From: Terfezia claveryi | Taxonomy: Eukaryota > Ascomycota > Pezizomycetes > Pezizales > Pezizaceae | Length of the DNA: 64,000 nt | Assembly (NCBI GenBank): GCA_015179025.1 | Contig: WHUX01000070.1 | Location: 124,001 to 188,000, forward strand | Direction of reading: 5' to 3' | Part shown: positions 21,990 through 32,811 of the stretch, in pieces | Numbering within the stretch: position 1 is the first letter of the stretch | Layout: every line of letters starts with the position of its first letter | Program-made: the position numbers and the translations under genes | Notes under the pieces: generated by a model | What the model was told of the DNA's origin: nothing | Databases searched by the model: none | What the model saw: only the letters and a program-made list of their open reading frames with translations

Positions 21990-23602
21990 ATGTTCCGCAC
22001 CGACCCGAGGAAAACCCACTTCGCCCCCTCCTCCGCCTCCACCGTCTCCACGGCCCCAACTGGCTATCCCCACCGCCTAAACTTCTACACTGTCCCCCCA
22101 ACATCAGAAATCACTCTCGACCAATTCGAACAATGGGCACTCAACCGCTTGAAAGGTCTATACGCCCCCCCCCCCCAACACACACACAAATACTACCTCC
22201 TCCTCCCCGCCTCCTCCCCGCCTCCCCCCCGCCTACCCCCCCCCAAAGCTAACCACTCCTCCCGCACCATACAGTACTCGGCGAAATCGAGTCCTGCCAA
22301 TACCGAAACAAAACGGCCAAAGAAACGGAGGCCATCCTCAAGCCGCTGCTGGATAAATACCTCCCCCTCAGCACAAGCACCTCCGCCGGCTTCTCCACCG
22401 CCAAGCTCGCCAAAGTCACCGAGGAGCGCAAAAAAGACCACTACAGCCACTTTATCCTACGCCTCACCTTCGCCCGCTCAGATGAACTCCGTGCGCGCTT
22501 CTCCCGCGCCGAGCGTGTCCTCTTTCGCATACGCTGGGCCACCGACGACGCAGTCGAGCGGCAGCGCTTCCTTGGTTCGCTAAACCTCAACTGGGACCCC
22601 ATCGATGCAGACGAGCTACAGAATCTCTCCCCATACCTATCCTCTCTCAGCGGGCCTACCGCAGCAAACGAAACGTACTTCAAGGTCGATTGGGAAAGAG
22701 TCCCCGACCTCGTTGAGCAACGAAGAGTGTTTCTAAGAGCTGGAAAAGCCTACGTCCCCACCTCCGAGCAACTCTCCCTCGTCTCTGCGGAATTCACCTC
22801 CCGCCTCGACGCTGCACTCGAACTTACCGCGCGCTCTCTCCCCCGGCTAGACGAGGACGACCGCATTATACCGATCCTGAACCATCTCTCCCTTGACTTC
22901 ACCCAGCCCGAGTACAACACGCCTGCGAACCTCACCGGCGCAGCCATCACCGCCAAGTCAATCGATGGCCTCGTCAACCCGCATTTCCCGCTCTGTATGT
23001 CGCATCTACATAACACCCTCAAGCGAACCCATCACCTGAAGCATTTTGGGAGACTGCAGTATACGCTCTTCCTGAAGGGGATCGGGCTATCCCCAGACGA
23101 GGCAATCACATTCTGGCGCACAAGCTTCAGCACTATCACCGATGACAAGTTCACAAAGGACTATAGATACAACATCCGCCATGCGTACGGGCTCGAAGGG
23201 AACCGCCGCAACTACAAGCCCCTATCCTGCCAGCAGATCCTTATTGACCGTCCTCCTGGGCCTGGGGAAACCCATGGATGTCCGTATAGGCATTTTAGTG
23301 TGGATAATTTGGTCGCGGCGCTGAGCAGGGGGGGCATTGTGGATAAGAATGTGCTGGGAGGGGTTAGGGAGGATGTGGAAAAGAAGAAGTTCCATTTGGC
23401 TTGTAATAGGGTGTTTGAGCATGTGCATGCGAGGGAATTGAAGAGGGAGAAGGACGAGGGGAGGGCAGTGAACGAGACGATTGTTCATCCGAATGTGTAT
23501 TTTGCGAGGAGTTGGGAGTTGAGGAATCCGGGAGTGAGGGCGCGGGGGGCAGGGGCGGTGGAGGAGGAGCAGGGAGGGCAGGGGGGTCACGGGGAGGAAT
23601 AG
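21990..23602 (+). CDS. PRI2: DNA primase large subunit
   Basis: Exons 21990-22155 and 22275-23602 are joined by a 119-nt intron with a C-rich middle and a GCTAACC branch site, giving 497 aa. The family opening YPHRLNFYTVPPTSEITLDQ is present, shortly after the start. The C-terminal 4Fe-4S domain has all four cysteines at residues 296, 374, 391 and 432, with spacing (78, 17, 41) very close to that of the family. The protein partners Pri1 in the polymerase alpha-primase complex, which makes RNA-DNA primers in the nucleus. The C-terminal 25 residues are a Gly/Glu-rich tail without family equivalent. The region before YPHR is shorter than in many homologues, so a further upstream exon is possible but not needed. 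Confidence 0.93.
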
Positions 23603-23947
23603 AGTAAATGGGGTGATAAGTGTGTTTTGAGTGTATTCTTGGAATTTACTAGAGGGCTTGGGGGGGGGGGGGAGAAAGACGGTACGACGCAGCAGGATGG
23701 GAATTGTGGGTATTTATTCACCTTGAGGAGTTTTGCTTACATGGGATTTTGTTGCCACCTCTTTTATCTATATAAAGATTCTAGTAATTTAAAATTCAGA
23801 AGTTGCATATAGCTTGCTCAGGGTACAGTAATTCTCGCTCGCCGCGTGGTTGAGGGTAAAAGTAGTAATTCCCATCCAGTCTCAGAATCCAGAGCAAGAA
23901 ACCTATCCCTCCCCGAACCACCTAAAACTACTCACCAAATATGCAAA

Positions 23948-26900
23948 TCACACCCCATCACCATCCACCCACTCAACCCCCTCAACCAGCCTCCCTTCTC
24001 CCAACTCCACCGCCCCATCCGCCAACACCACAACCTCATACCCCTCCCCTCCGGCACACCCGCCCCCCATCCTCTCCAATACCACCCAATACTCCCACAT
24101 CCCACCCTGGCCCCCCTGGCCTTCCACATCTACATCCCCCGTCCTAACCCCTTGCGGAGCATCACTCCATCCGGGGCCGGAGCTACGCAGGGCCAGGGGC
24201 TGCTTATGTTCCGGGAGGAGGTAAGCGCTGCGGGAGTGGAAGTGAGTAAGGTAGTGTGAGGAGAGGCGGCGTTGGAGCGTGAGGCGGAGGAGTGGTGGTG
24301 GGTGGTAGTGAGTAGATGTAGCTACAAGAGAGAGACGAGTTAGACGTGGAGCGGAGATGGGGAAGGCGATGGTGGTGAAGTGGGGTTGATTTTTGGTGTC
24401 TGAGTCGGTGGTGATGGGGGCTGGCCAGACCCCAGTGACGGTGCGGGTGAGTTTACCCTTAAATTTGTCAGTTGGGAAATTTTGTGAACCTTCTTTACCA
24501 GGGACTGCTTACAGCCGCCTCCGCCCTAATAACTTCTAGCTCCATTTCCACACTTCCCATAATCCTCAGTACAAAATCCCCCATCTGCCCCCTCTCAAAC
24601 GTACTCGCCACAATGGTATACTCTCCCCCCACCAGACCCCTTACCTCCGCCAGTGCACAACCCTTTCTATACTCCCCACTCTCTGCAATTATATCCCTGC
24701 TTGTGACAGTTGCCACTCTCCTCCCACCGCCCCATACAATTTTCACATGCACAGATAATTCATCCCGTGACTCTAGGAGCAGTAAGAGATCAGCACCAGT
24801 AGGGGATGGTGGGATGGAGAGCTTAAATTGTGGATTTGTGGAGTATGCTGGAGATTGCGCGTTCCCGCCGGCGTTGTGTGGGAACCAACCAGAAATAAGC
24901 GTGCGTTGGTGAGGGTAAATATCTGCCGCAAGGGTGGTTTTGAGAGGATAGTCGGAGAAGGCAGACAAAGTGAAGGAATGAGTCTCAGAGGCAAGACCTT
25001 GGGAGGAGACAACAATGGTATAGGCTGCTTTTGGCGGAACAGAGTCAAGACGTAGTAATGTTTGAGGGGAATCGACATATGGTCCCTAAATGATGCTTAT
25101 AAGCCTAACTCATAGAAAAAAATAAATAGGAAGACTTACCCTGATTAAAGCCCCATCAGATAGACATACTCTTTTGCCACCCTTATCAAAGGCATATAAA
25201 CTAATATAGCCTGCCCGAGGCCCCCTCATAGATCCTTGCTGGCCCTGGATATGTCGCTCCAACAACAGCCACACAGTTGCGAATTTGCTCACGCTGACAT
25301 TGCCCACGCTAAACTGCGGGTGCCCTGCAAAGCTCGCCTTACATTGTACACATTTACCTCCATTATTCAGCAGATCCCACGTAAAATGATGATCGTATCT
25401 AAATAAAAATAGTCCTGGGTTCCAATTGAGGTACATGTTTGCAAAATGTCGGCAAATATGGTCCAGGTCTATCCAGAATTGGCCTGGGCAGGTTGGGACA
25501 GGTAAAGCCATAGACTCGTCCCATTCTGTCCACTCTTCAGGTTCTCTGTCGCCATCTTCATCCACATCTTCATCAGAGTCTGAATCTAGGTGGTTAAGAC
25601 CACCTTTCCAGATAACACCTTCTGACCAGGGGTTCTTGACGAGCATTAGCCCACGGCCGTCAATCTCCTTGAGCTCGAGGACGGCGTAGTCATGCTCTGA
25701 TGCTAATCCGAGCTCCTCTTCCTCATGGTGGGACATTACGCCCGTGCCGAGGGTAATGAGAACATCCCCAAATCCCCAAGCTTTGTATATTCGCTTCCAT
25801 AAAGATGCTGGCTCAATGTCATTGCTTTGTAAGAATATATGCTCCGGTATCCATCCAGTGAGAGCTAGTAGATCTGTTCCGGAGTTGGATCCAGGGAAAT
25901 CATAACCTCCCATGACCTTCAGGTACGCCTTCTCCACTAGGGCAGGCCAGACGAGGGTAGGGTTCGACCGACAAACTACATGGAGGGCTCTGTCATTTAT
26001 TGATGTTGGAAGATAGTCGTCAATTACTACCTGAATGGCTTATGAGACATATTTATAAAAGAAGGGACATTCGTTGACAGACCTTGCGGTGGCAGCCGTT
26101 GAAATAGAGTTTCACCACATACTTTCCATCCTCGCTGAGCTTCGGACTACCGTCCTGCTCCTGTGGGTATATAATATTGGAGACAATCTATGCAGGATAC
26201 CTGGCTGCATGAGATACTGTGCGTGGCGGGGTTGGCGGGAAATCATGCTCACCTTCGAATGTCCCCTCTCCTCCCTGGACACTGCTGCGCACATAGATGC
26301 CACTATCGAGCAATCTGTGATAGCATCCTGTGTCAAATCTAGGGGAGTCTCTGGCATCATGCTGACTCGTTGATGAACCTCAGGGGGGCGTTTCCATGCA
26401 TCCAATATCCTGGTCTGGGCGTCAGATAGAGGGAGATTTCCAGTGGCGTCTCTGGAAGGTCAGCAATACCTCTGACAGAATATTATCTGGAGTACTGACG
26501 TAAAGAGTTCCCCCAAGTTGAACTCTGACTGTGATGGCTCCTTTATCCATGGTGGGAATTTGTGCTCCGCTACCTTTGATGATCGCAGAACAACCATTTG
26601 CTCGCGATTGGATAGCGTGCGAATGGATTGTGGAGCATTAAGTACGGCTTGGGCCTTTGCATTGGGTAGAATATGAATACCTGGAACCAGATAATTCTGT
26701 AGGTCAGCCCTTGGACCTTTATCTGTGTTGACTTGGCTTCCTCCGGGATAATTTGCATCCCTACCTGGGCCGGCGAGAGAAACCCTCGCCATTGTTTCCT
26801 GTGTCTCTTTCAACACCTCCATAGCTGCTTCTTCTTCTTCTTCCTGCTTCTTCTGCACACCCTTGATGACCTCTGCCTGTCCCATAAGCTGTTCGATTTT

Positions 26901-27268
26901 GGACTTTAACCGCATTTTTTGCTCTGGGGACGTAGCTTGTGAACGGGCCTGCATCAACAGCTCTATTGCTTCGATGGCCGCCTGTAGTGCCTTGGTCGCC
27001 CCATGCTTCTCCCGGAGGCTCACATCAATACGAGCTTCAGCTGCCTGTAGTCAAGCCATGACAGATCAGCAACCACACACAGTTGGCACATGCTTGATAT
27101 TTGCACCGGGCTGAGCTGAGGTTGAGCCTGCGATTATTACACCTCAAGCACGCTCAAGTACGGGCAATAATGACAGTTGACAGAATTAAAAGACATGCAT
27201 CATACCAAGGCTCGGTCTTCTAGGCCCCGCCCTGGTTTCTTGACCAGAGACGCAGTGGCATTACTCAT
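23948..27268 (-). CDS. RIM13: Calpain-like protease of the alkaline-pH pathway (PalB/Rim13)
   Basis: Seven exons: 27268-27206, 27044-26500, 26451-26253, 26187-26083, 26030-25140, 25085-24513 and 24457-23948, closing to 961 aa. Residues about 20-90 form an MIT domain (KALQAAIEAIELLMQA), which in this family binds ESCRT-III. The calpain core follows. Catalytic Cys250 lies in ITDCSIVAS, His417 in SEHDYAVLEL and Asn437 in VKNPW, with GGYDFPGSNSGTDL between them, as in PalB. The C-terminal C2-like (calpain III) domains end in an acid-rich tail. PalB/Rim13 cleaves the PacC/Rim101 transcription factor at alkaline pH on endosomal platforms. Donors include two weaker forms (GTCAGT, GTCTGT). The catalytic triad is complete, so the protein should be active. 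It is divergent from ANT1 across about 1.1 kb. Confidence 0.93.
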
Positions 27269-28345
27269 CGCTTTGCTTCCCTACTCTTGGCCGGTGCAGT
27301 TTTGCAATGTGACAGAACAAGAAAATGGGGGTATAGTGGAATCCACCCAATTGGATGAGTATGTAGGCTTGGGTATCAATATATTAGATGGTGTGGGGAG
27401 CGGGAGTGCTTGTCGTCGATGTCAGGTTGGGAGCCTCTCTCTAGGTGTGCAATCCGAGTCTGCATACACATATGTATATGTAAGTAGGTAATGTAGGTAC
27501 AGTCGTCCTTTATGTGCTGTTTGCAACTGTTTGACATATCTTACGGTAAAGGCTTCGGGCATTCGCTTTTCTGTACGTTTCCCTACGGTGGGATGTAATA
27601 CGGCCGTTCATTAGACAGCAAGTATCCGTGATCCTTCATCATATTCTGGATCCTCTACAATCTTGCCCACTCATCCATTGCAACCTGTATCTAATAATGA
27701 CACACATACGATTGCAGCTCCAGATCTCTCGATGCATACAGTACATAGTTGCAAAGGTAACCGCTATTGCATTCCGAGAGAGTTGCATCCAGACCTTTGC
27801 AATTATTGCATCACATCCATCAGTATCTATCTATCTATCTATCAATCAATCAATCAATCAATCAACCAACCAATCAACCAATCAATCAATCTATCTATCT
27901 ATCTATCAATTAATGAATTAAATCAATTTATAAACCAAATTCCTTCCTTTCCTTCTACGAATTCCTAAACATACGCATCGTGCTCGGCATTCTTGCCCAG
28001 CACAGCTTGTTTCTTACTGTACCTCGGCTCTGCCGCTTGGCCGCTGATGCTCTGAGTTCACTCGCCTGCACCTGCCCCCCCCAAAAAGAAAACACATCCC
28101 GACGATGTTGCGGAATTCCGTTGTTCTCAAGCTTCTGGGACTTGAGACGGTTTACTCCATTTCAATCGCTTTGCACTCCACGGGATTAACGGATTGCATG
28201 ATTGCGTTCTGGGGCTTTCACTCATTGCACTAAACCTTCTCTTGTCATAGGCAACACCGCCTTGTTTCCCGCCAACCTCGACGTCCTGGGAGCAGTTCCT
28301 TGCGTCGTATTCCATCTGGTCGACAATTCAATACTACATATCACA
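27269..28345. promoter_or_regulatory. Divergent promoter region RIM13 / ANT1
   Basis: The 1.08 kb between the two start codons contains a compound tetranucleotide microsatellite and a CT-rich leader before ANT1. It should hold both promoters. No GCCAAG (PacC-type) site was obvious close to the RIM13 start. Confidence 0.45.
27823..27908. repeat. Compound tetranucleotide microsatellite
   Basis: TCTA units, then ATCA/ACCA units, then TCTA units again, covering about 85 bp in the RIM13-ANT1 spacer. Confidence 0.9.
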
Positions 28346-29515
28346 ATGGGGGCACAATCAAAGGAAGTTGCCCTTCCTCCCTGGGGTTATGCCGTCGCAG
28401 GAGCTTTCGGCGCAGTTGTCGCCAACGCCCTCGTTTACCCACTTGATATGTATGCTTCTCCCCTCCCGACCCGAGATAATGCATCAGATGACCTCAAATA
28501 TGCCAGCAAAGATCGGGCCATGGCTAACCGCCCATTGCGCTGCTCCCCAGAATCAAAACCCGTATCCAAGTCCAGGTCAAGCCCAAGGCTGGCGAACAAC
28601 AATACTCAGGCGTCCTCAAGTATTGCATTCCCCCCCCCCCCTTCTTTCTTTCTACGCTATAGCTTGTGCATTCATTCATACCGAGTCCCTAGGGCCGAGC
28701 AAATCGAGCATTTTACCTCCACCATCGACGCCTTCAACAAGATCCTACTAAAGGAGGGTCCCTCTGGCCTCTATGCCGGCATGGTCGGCTCCCTCATCGG
28801 CGTCGCCTCCACAAACTTCGCATACTTCTACTGGTATACCCTTGTACGCTCCTTCTATCTTTCCAAACTCCACACCAACACCACCCTCTCCACCGCCGCC
28901 GAGCTCTCCCTTGGCGCCGTCGCCGGCGCTCTCGCACAGCTCTTCACCATCCCCGTCGCGGTCATCACCACTCGGCAGCAAACCTCCGCCAAATACGAGC
29001 GCAAGGGACTCATCGAGACTGCAAAAGATGTCATTGCCGAAGATGGACTCTCTGGTCTGTGGAGAGGACTTAAAGCTTCCCTTGTCCTTGTCATCAACCC
29101 AAGTATCACATATGGTGCATACCAGCGTCTTCACGCAGTCCTATTCCCAGGAAAAGCCCGCCTAAACCCATACGAGGCGTTCCTGCTAGGCGCAATGTCA
29201 AAGACTCTGGCTACACTAGCTACCCAGCCATTAATCGTCGCGAAGGTGGGATTACAGTCAAAGCCGCCCCCAGGCGCTCCTCAGTTCAAGACGTTTGGTC
29301 AGGTCATGGCATATATTGTAAAACACGAGGGAGCGAAGAATTTATTTAAGGGAATTGGACCCCAAATCACTAAGGGGTTGTTGGTGCAGGGGTTCTTGAT
29401 GATGACGAAGGAGAGGATGGAGTTGTTGTTCATTTTACTGTGGAGGGTGGTCAAGAAGATACATGCGCAGAGGTTAGTGATGAAGGCTGCTGCGGGCCTG
29501 GCGGTGGTGAAGTAG
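28346..29515 (+). CDS. ANT1: Peroxisomal adenine nucleotide transporter, mitochondrial carrier family
   Basis: Exons 28346-28449, 28551-28619 and 28693-29515 close to 331 aa. Three carrier repeats are visible. The first signature PLDIIKTRIQ spans intron 1. The second is FTIPVAVITTRQQ and the third is ATQPLIVAKVGLQ. Short loops such as EGPSGLYAG and GLSGLWRG follow each in the usual place. The weak second signature and the overall pattern match Ant1/PMP34-type carriers, which import ATP into peroxisomes in exchange for AMP for fatty-acid activation. Intron 2 holds a C-rich run and a TCCCTAG acceptor. Six membrane helices are expected. Other carrier subfamilies are possible but less likely. Confidence 0.85.
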   Translation: MGAQSKEVALPPWGYAVAGAFGAVVANALVYPLDMYASPLPTRDNASDDLKYASKDRAMANRPLRCSPESKPVSKSRSSPRLANNNTQASSSIAFPPPPSFFLRYSLCIHSYRVPRAEQIEHFTSTIDAFNKILLKEGPSGLYAGMVGSLIGVASTNFAYFYWYTLVRSFYLSKLHTNTTLSTAAELSLGAVAGALAQLFTIPVAVITTRQQTSAKYERKGLIETAKDVIAEDGLSGLWRGLKASLVLVINPSITYGAYQRLHAVLFPGKARLNPYEAFLLGAMSKTLATLATQPLIVAKVGLQSKPPPGAPQFKTFGQVMAYIVKHEGAKNLFKGIGPQITKGLLVQGFLMMTKERMELLFILLWRVVKKIHAQRLVMKAAAGLAVVK

Positions 29516-30323
29516 ACGGGAGTGGTGGTTTTCTTGGACTTCTTGTTATTGTATATTTGGAGTATGGTTATTTCCCCGATAATTGTTTCTTGACTTTTGT
29601 TTTTTGCGTTATGTAGATGGTGGAATATACTTCATAATAGATCCTTCAATTTTTGATTTCCGCATAAATTGGTAGTGGTGGTTTGTTTGAGTTGTGGCGC
29701 ATTTTTGTTACATATTTGGGTACACAATACAGGGGTTTGCTCCTGAAGTGGAAATGCAGGCGGCCGGCTAGCTGTTGCATCCTCAATACGCTCCACTATC
29801 AAGAGATTACCCCAACATAAAACCCTACCCCACCAGGACGTACGAGCCCGAAAAATGATAGGCTAGTCCGGTTACCCTGAGCTGCGGCTCAATATCTCCG
29901 TTTCCCTCAAACGCTTTGTTCCAAACTCCCCAACCGAGTATGTAGTACTGACTTCTCGTGCATACAAAAATATTATCAACATGGAATTAAGTCTGGATCG
30001 CCGAGTTGTAGTGATTGTGTATCAAAACTAGACCATATTTCTACCTCCCTAGAATGCACAATTCACAAAACGCAAAGGCACAGACTATAAAATGCAAACA
30101 TGGTGATAACACACTACACTGTGCGCTAGGCTATACTCCTTCCACCACAGTCGTTTATTTTTACTCCGAAAAAAGAAAGAGACGGACAGTCAACCCTCAA
30201 ACAAAACCCACGCATGTTGAATGTAACAGATATCAACGCCTACATAACAGATTCAGTTCATCAAAACAAGATTTAAGACATTATCCCAACTTCGTTAGAG
30301 CCACCATCTCCAGAACAAGGCGT
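29516..30323. other. Convergent 3' spacer ANT1 / GPC1
   Basis: The 3' ends of two genes face each other over about 0.8 kb. T-rich and A-rich stretches near 29580-29720 may serve as poly(A) regions. A 190-codon plus-strand frame that starts in this spacer and runs into GPC1 has no recognisable protein. Confidence 0.5.
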
Positions 30324-31996
30324 CTAAATGATTGGCGTAGTAGTTGTCGTGGTGATATGCCTCTCCCTGATCTCGCCACCATCTTCCCCTTTGGGGGCAA
30401 CATACACAATCTCAGCAGTAGTCATAACTGCGGAGCCAAGTTTCTCAGCAGGTATATCCTCGGTTGCAGTACCCCCTGGTGCCGCAGGGGCCTTTCCGTC
30501 TGGTGTATTCTGCCACTTTGCGACTTCCTTTTTGAGTTCTTCGAGTTCCTTCTGGAATCGTTTCCCAAATACATCAACTGCAAATGAAGAGTCAGCAAAA
30601 TATATTCACTAGCAAGGGTAATAGGAAAATCTTACTGTAGTAATTCGCTCCATTATACACACTCCACAAGCCTAAGCACGTGATGAATACCGCGGATGTC
30701 CCCTTGCTATAAAACCAAAAGGTACATGGCGACATCGTCAACAAGGCATAGCAATACTGAATCACCATAAACATGAGTTCCTGCAGGCCCTCAGGCAACA
30801 TGAGAACGAATTTCCCGATCCAAGTCTTCGCGTAAGACCTCCTCAACCATGTGAAGCTAGTTGGTCTACCAGCCTTAATCTGAGCAGCCCTTCTAACGGT
30901 TATCAAGAAGTGATAGCTAATCTGCCAGGTAGCATATGGAATTGTTGCGTAGAGGATCATGTCGCCTAAGCCATATTGCTCCACGCCCCTGACGCGAGAT
31001 ATCGCTGGGAAGCGGACAGCCTGGTAGGCGGGGTCAAGTTGGTGCACTAGGCAGTGAAGAACCAGGGGTGGCATGATATGGATGAACAGAGAGGTGACTT
31101 TGTCGAGGGAGTGAAAGACGAGGGAATTTCTCCACATAGCAATGGCCCATGCATTGTTGCCATATGAGAGGCAGTAGGTGCTGATAAACAACCGACGAGA
31201 ATTAGGGAAAACCCATATGGAGAGGAAGAGGAGGACATTAACGAAGTAGCACTGGTAGTGTCAGTGCTTGCACAAGAGAACTAATGGGTATCCTACCAGA
31301 TCAGCAAGAAAGTATTGGTATCCCCTCTTGTGGTAGGTATAGTATCGAAGGGGCATGAAATATATCAACTGTAGCGAGTACCAGACATGCATCCAGTCGC
31401 TGGGCTGAGGTCAGCTATCAACTGTCCCTAGCTCTCATGGGTAAAACACTCACGGGTACCCCCCGGCCAGGAAACCGGTAATGAAAACATTCGAAACACC
31501 AACCACAAAAGAAATCTTCTCGCGGGCAGAGACAGCCTATGCGGGTCGTTAGAACACCGGGTGTAATAATGCGACACCTGTAACTTACCGCTGTATCATT
31601 CCATCTTACTATGAGTTCATCCAGACCTTTCGTGTAGTTGGCCTTCAACTTGTCAAGTTCTTTATCCGTTCTTTTGATAACCCTTTCTTTCTGTTTGGCA
31701 TACTCTGCCTTGACCTTCTCTCTGTGCTTCTTTAAGTTTAGGCTCCTATTGATCTTCTCCAAACGCTGTGGGAGTGCAAGATTGCCGAGAACATCAAACA
31801 TCGTCAGCTTATCGAGGGGGGTGAAATCCAAATCCTCAACAACATCTGACAACCACGAGGAGCTCGAGTGAAAGGATGAGGAGCGAGAGAGCCTTGGGGA
31901 GTCACTAGAGGTGGCAGATTCGTTGGACGATTGAGGATCGGCATCTTGGAGATCCTCTCTGCTGCCCTCAGACGTGTGAGTGCTCTCATGTTCCAT
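30324..31996 (-). CDS. GPC1: Glycerophosphocholine acyltransferase Gpc1 (DUF2838)
   Basis: Five exons: 31996-31589, 31536-31454, 31399-31297, 31251-30636 and 30577-30324, closing to 487 aa. The N-terminal 130 residues are soluble and Ser-rich, then a coiled, charged helix (KKHREKVKAEYAKQKER). From about residue 140 come several membrane segments holding the DUF2838 hallmarks: EKISFVVGVSNVF, WYSLQLIYFMPLRYYTYHKR and LADLCYFVNVLL, each completed across splice joins. Gpc1 acylates glycerophosphocholine to lysophosphatidylcholine and so recycles phosphatidylcholine in the ER membrane. The last exon gives a helical cytosolic tail (FGKRFQKELEELKKEV). The ATG at 31996 is the first in frame. The gene is divergent from TAF5. 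Confidence 0.92.
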
Positions 31997-32811
31997 CGTT
32001 CTCTTATATCGTGTTTTCAAGGCAGCGTGCTGCAGCTGTGGTTTATGACGTTACCAGCTTCCAGAACTAGGACGAGGCGAGAAAAGAGAACGATATATAT
32101 CGTCCGCCGGGTGTGATGCAGCTATGTAGATAAATGTGCCTGAATGCTGCAGCTGCGGATGAGATTCAATATTTATTTGTACAGGCCAAATATTCCAATG
32201 CTGGGAGGGCTGAGAGATGCGATATGTGATGTGGGGTTCCGACAAAATGTTGGTTCTGAGCTACAACAAAGTACAGTACGGAGTACAGTACAGAGCGAGA
32301 TGTACATGCAATAATACCTAGAGAAGCTGCATGTGATCAGGTCATGAAGCAAAGATCACAAGTACGGAGTACCTACGGTACTTGGAATAAAACACGGCGT
32401 GAATATGCAACACGCAGACTCTCATTGATCGGCAAGTACCTAGCAGGTGACTCCTCTCCCATCGGACTGTCTCACCATTTTTTCGTTGCATGAGACACCT
32501 ACCTATCAGTTAGGTATACGATACCACATGGCAACATCCCACTTTCTCGAGCTCATCACACCCTTTAGACCTCACCAGCCCCTGCAGTCGGACGCTTACG
32601 GCACACGTACCTACAGTACATAGGTAAGTAGGCCAGGTTTGCAACGGTTGCCAGCCTTAAATCGGCACGTAGCGAGCCAATAACTCCTTACTAAGTAGCC
32701 TTGTCCAAGCAGAAGTTTAACACCCATTGATCATTATTCTTCATCACCAAGGCACCTTGAAGCTCTTATCGATTGCATACTTCCGACCATAGTTGATAGT
32801 CAGGTATAACC
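31997..32811. promoter_or_regulatory. Divergent promoter region GPC1 / TAF5
   Basis: 815 bp between start codons. It contains many GTAC/TACCTA words (for instance 32260-32390 and 32600-32640) but no clear TATA box. Confidence 0.5.

Noticed and set aside
21358..22104. 248-codon minus-strand frame between the flavin-reductase gene and PRI2
   Set aside because: It overlaps the PRI2 start on the opposite strand and is low-complexity Gly/Val/Arg; its composition is the shadow of C-rich promoter tracts.
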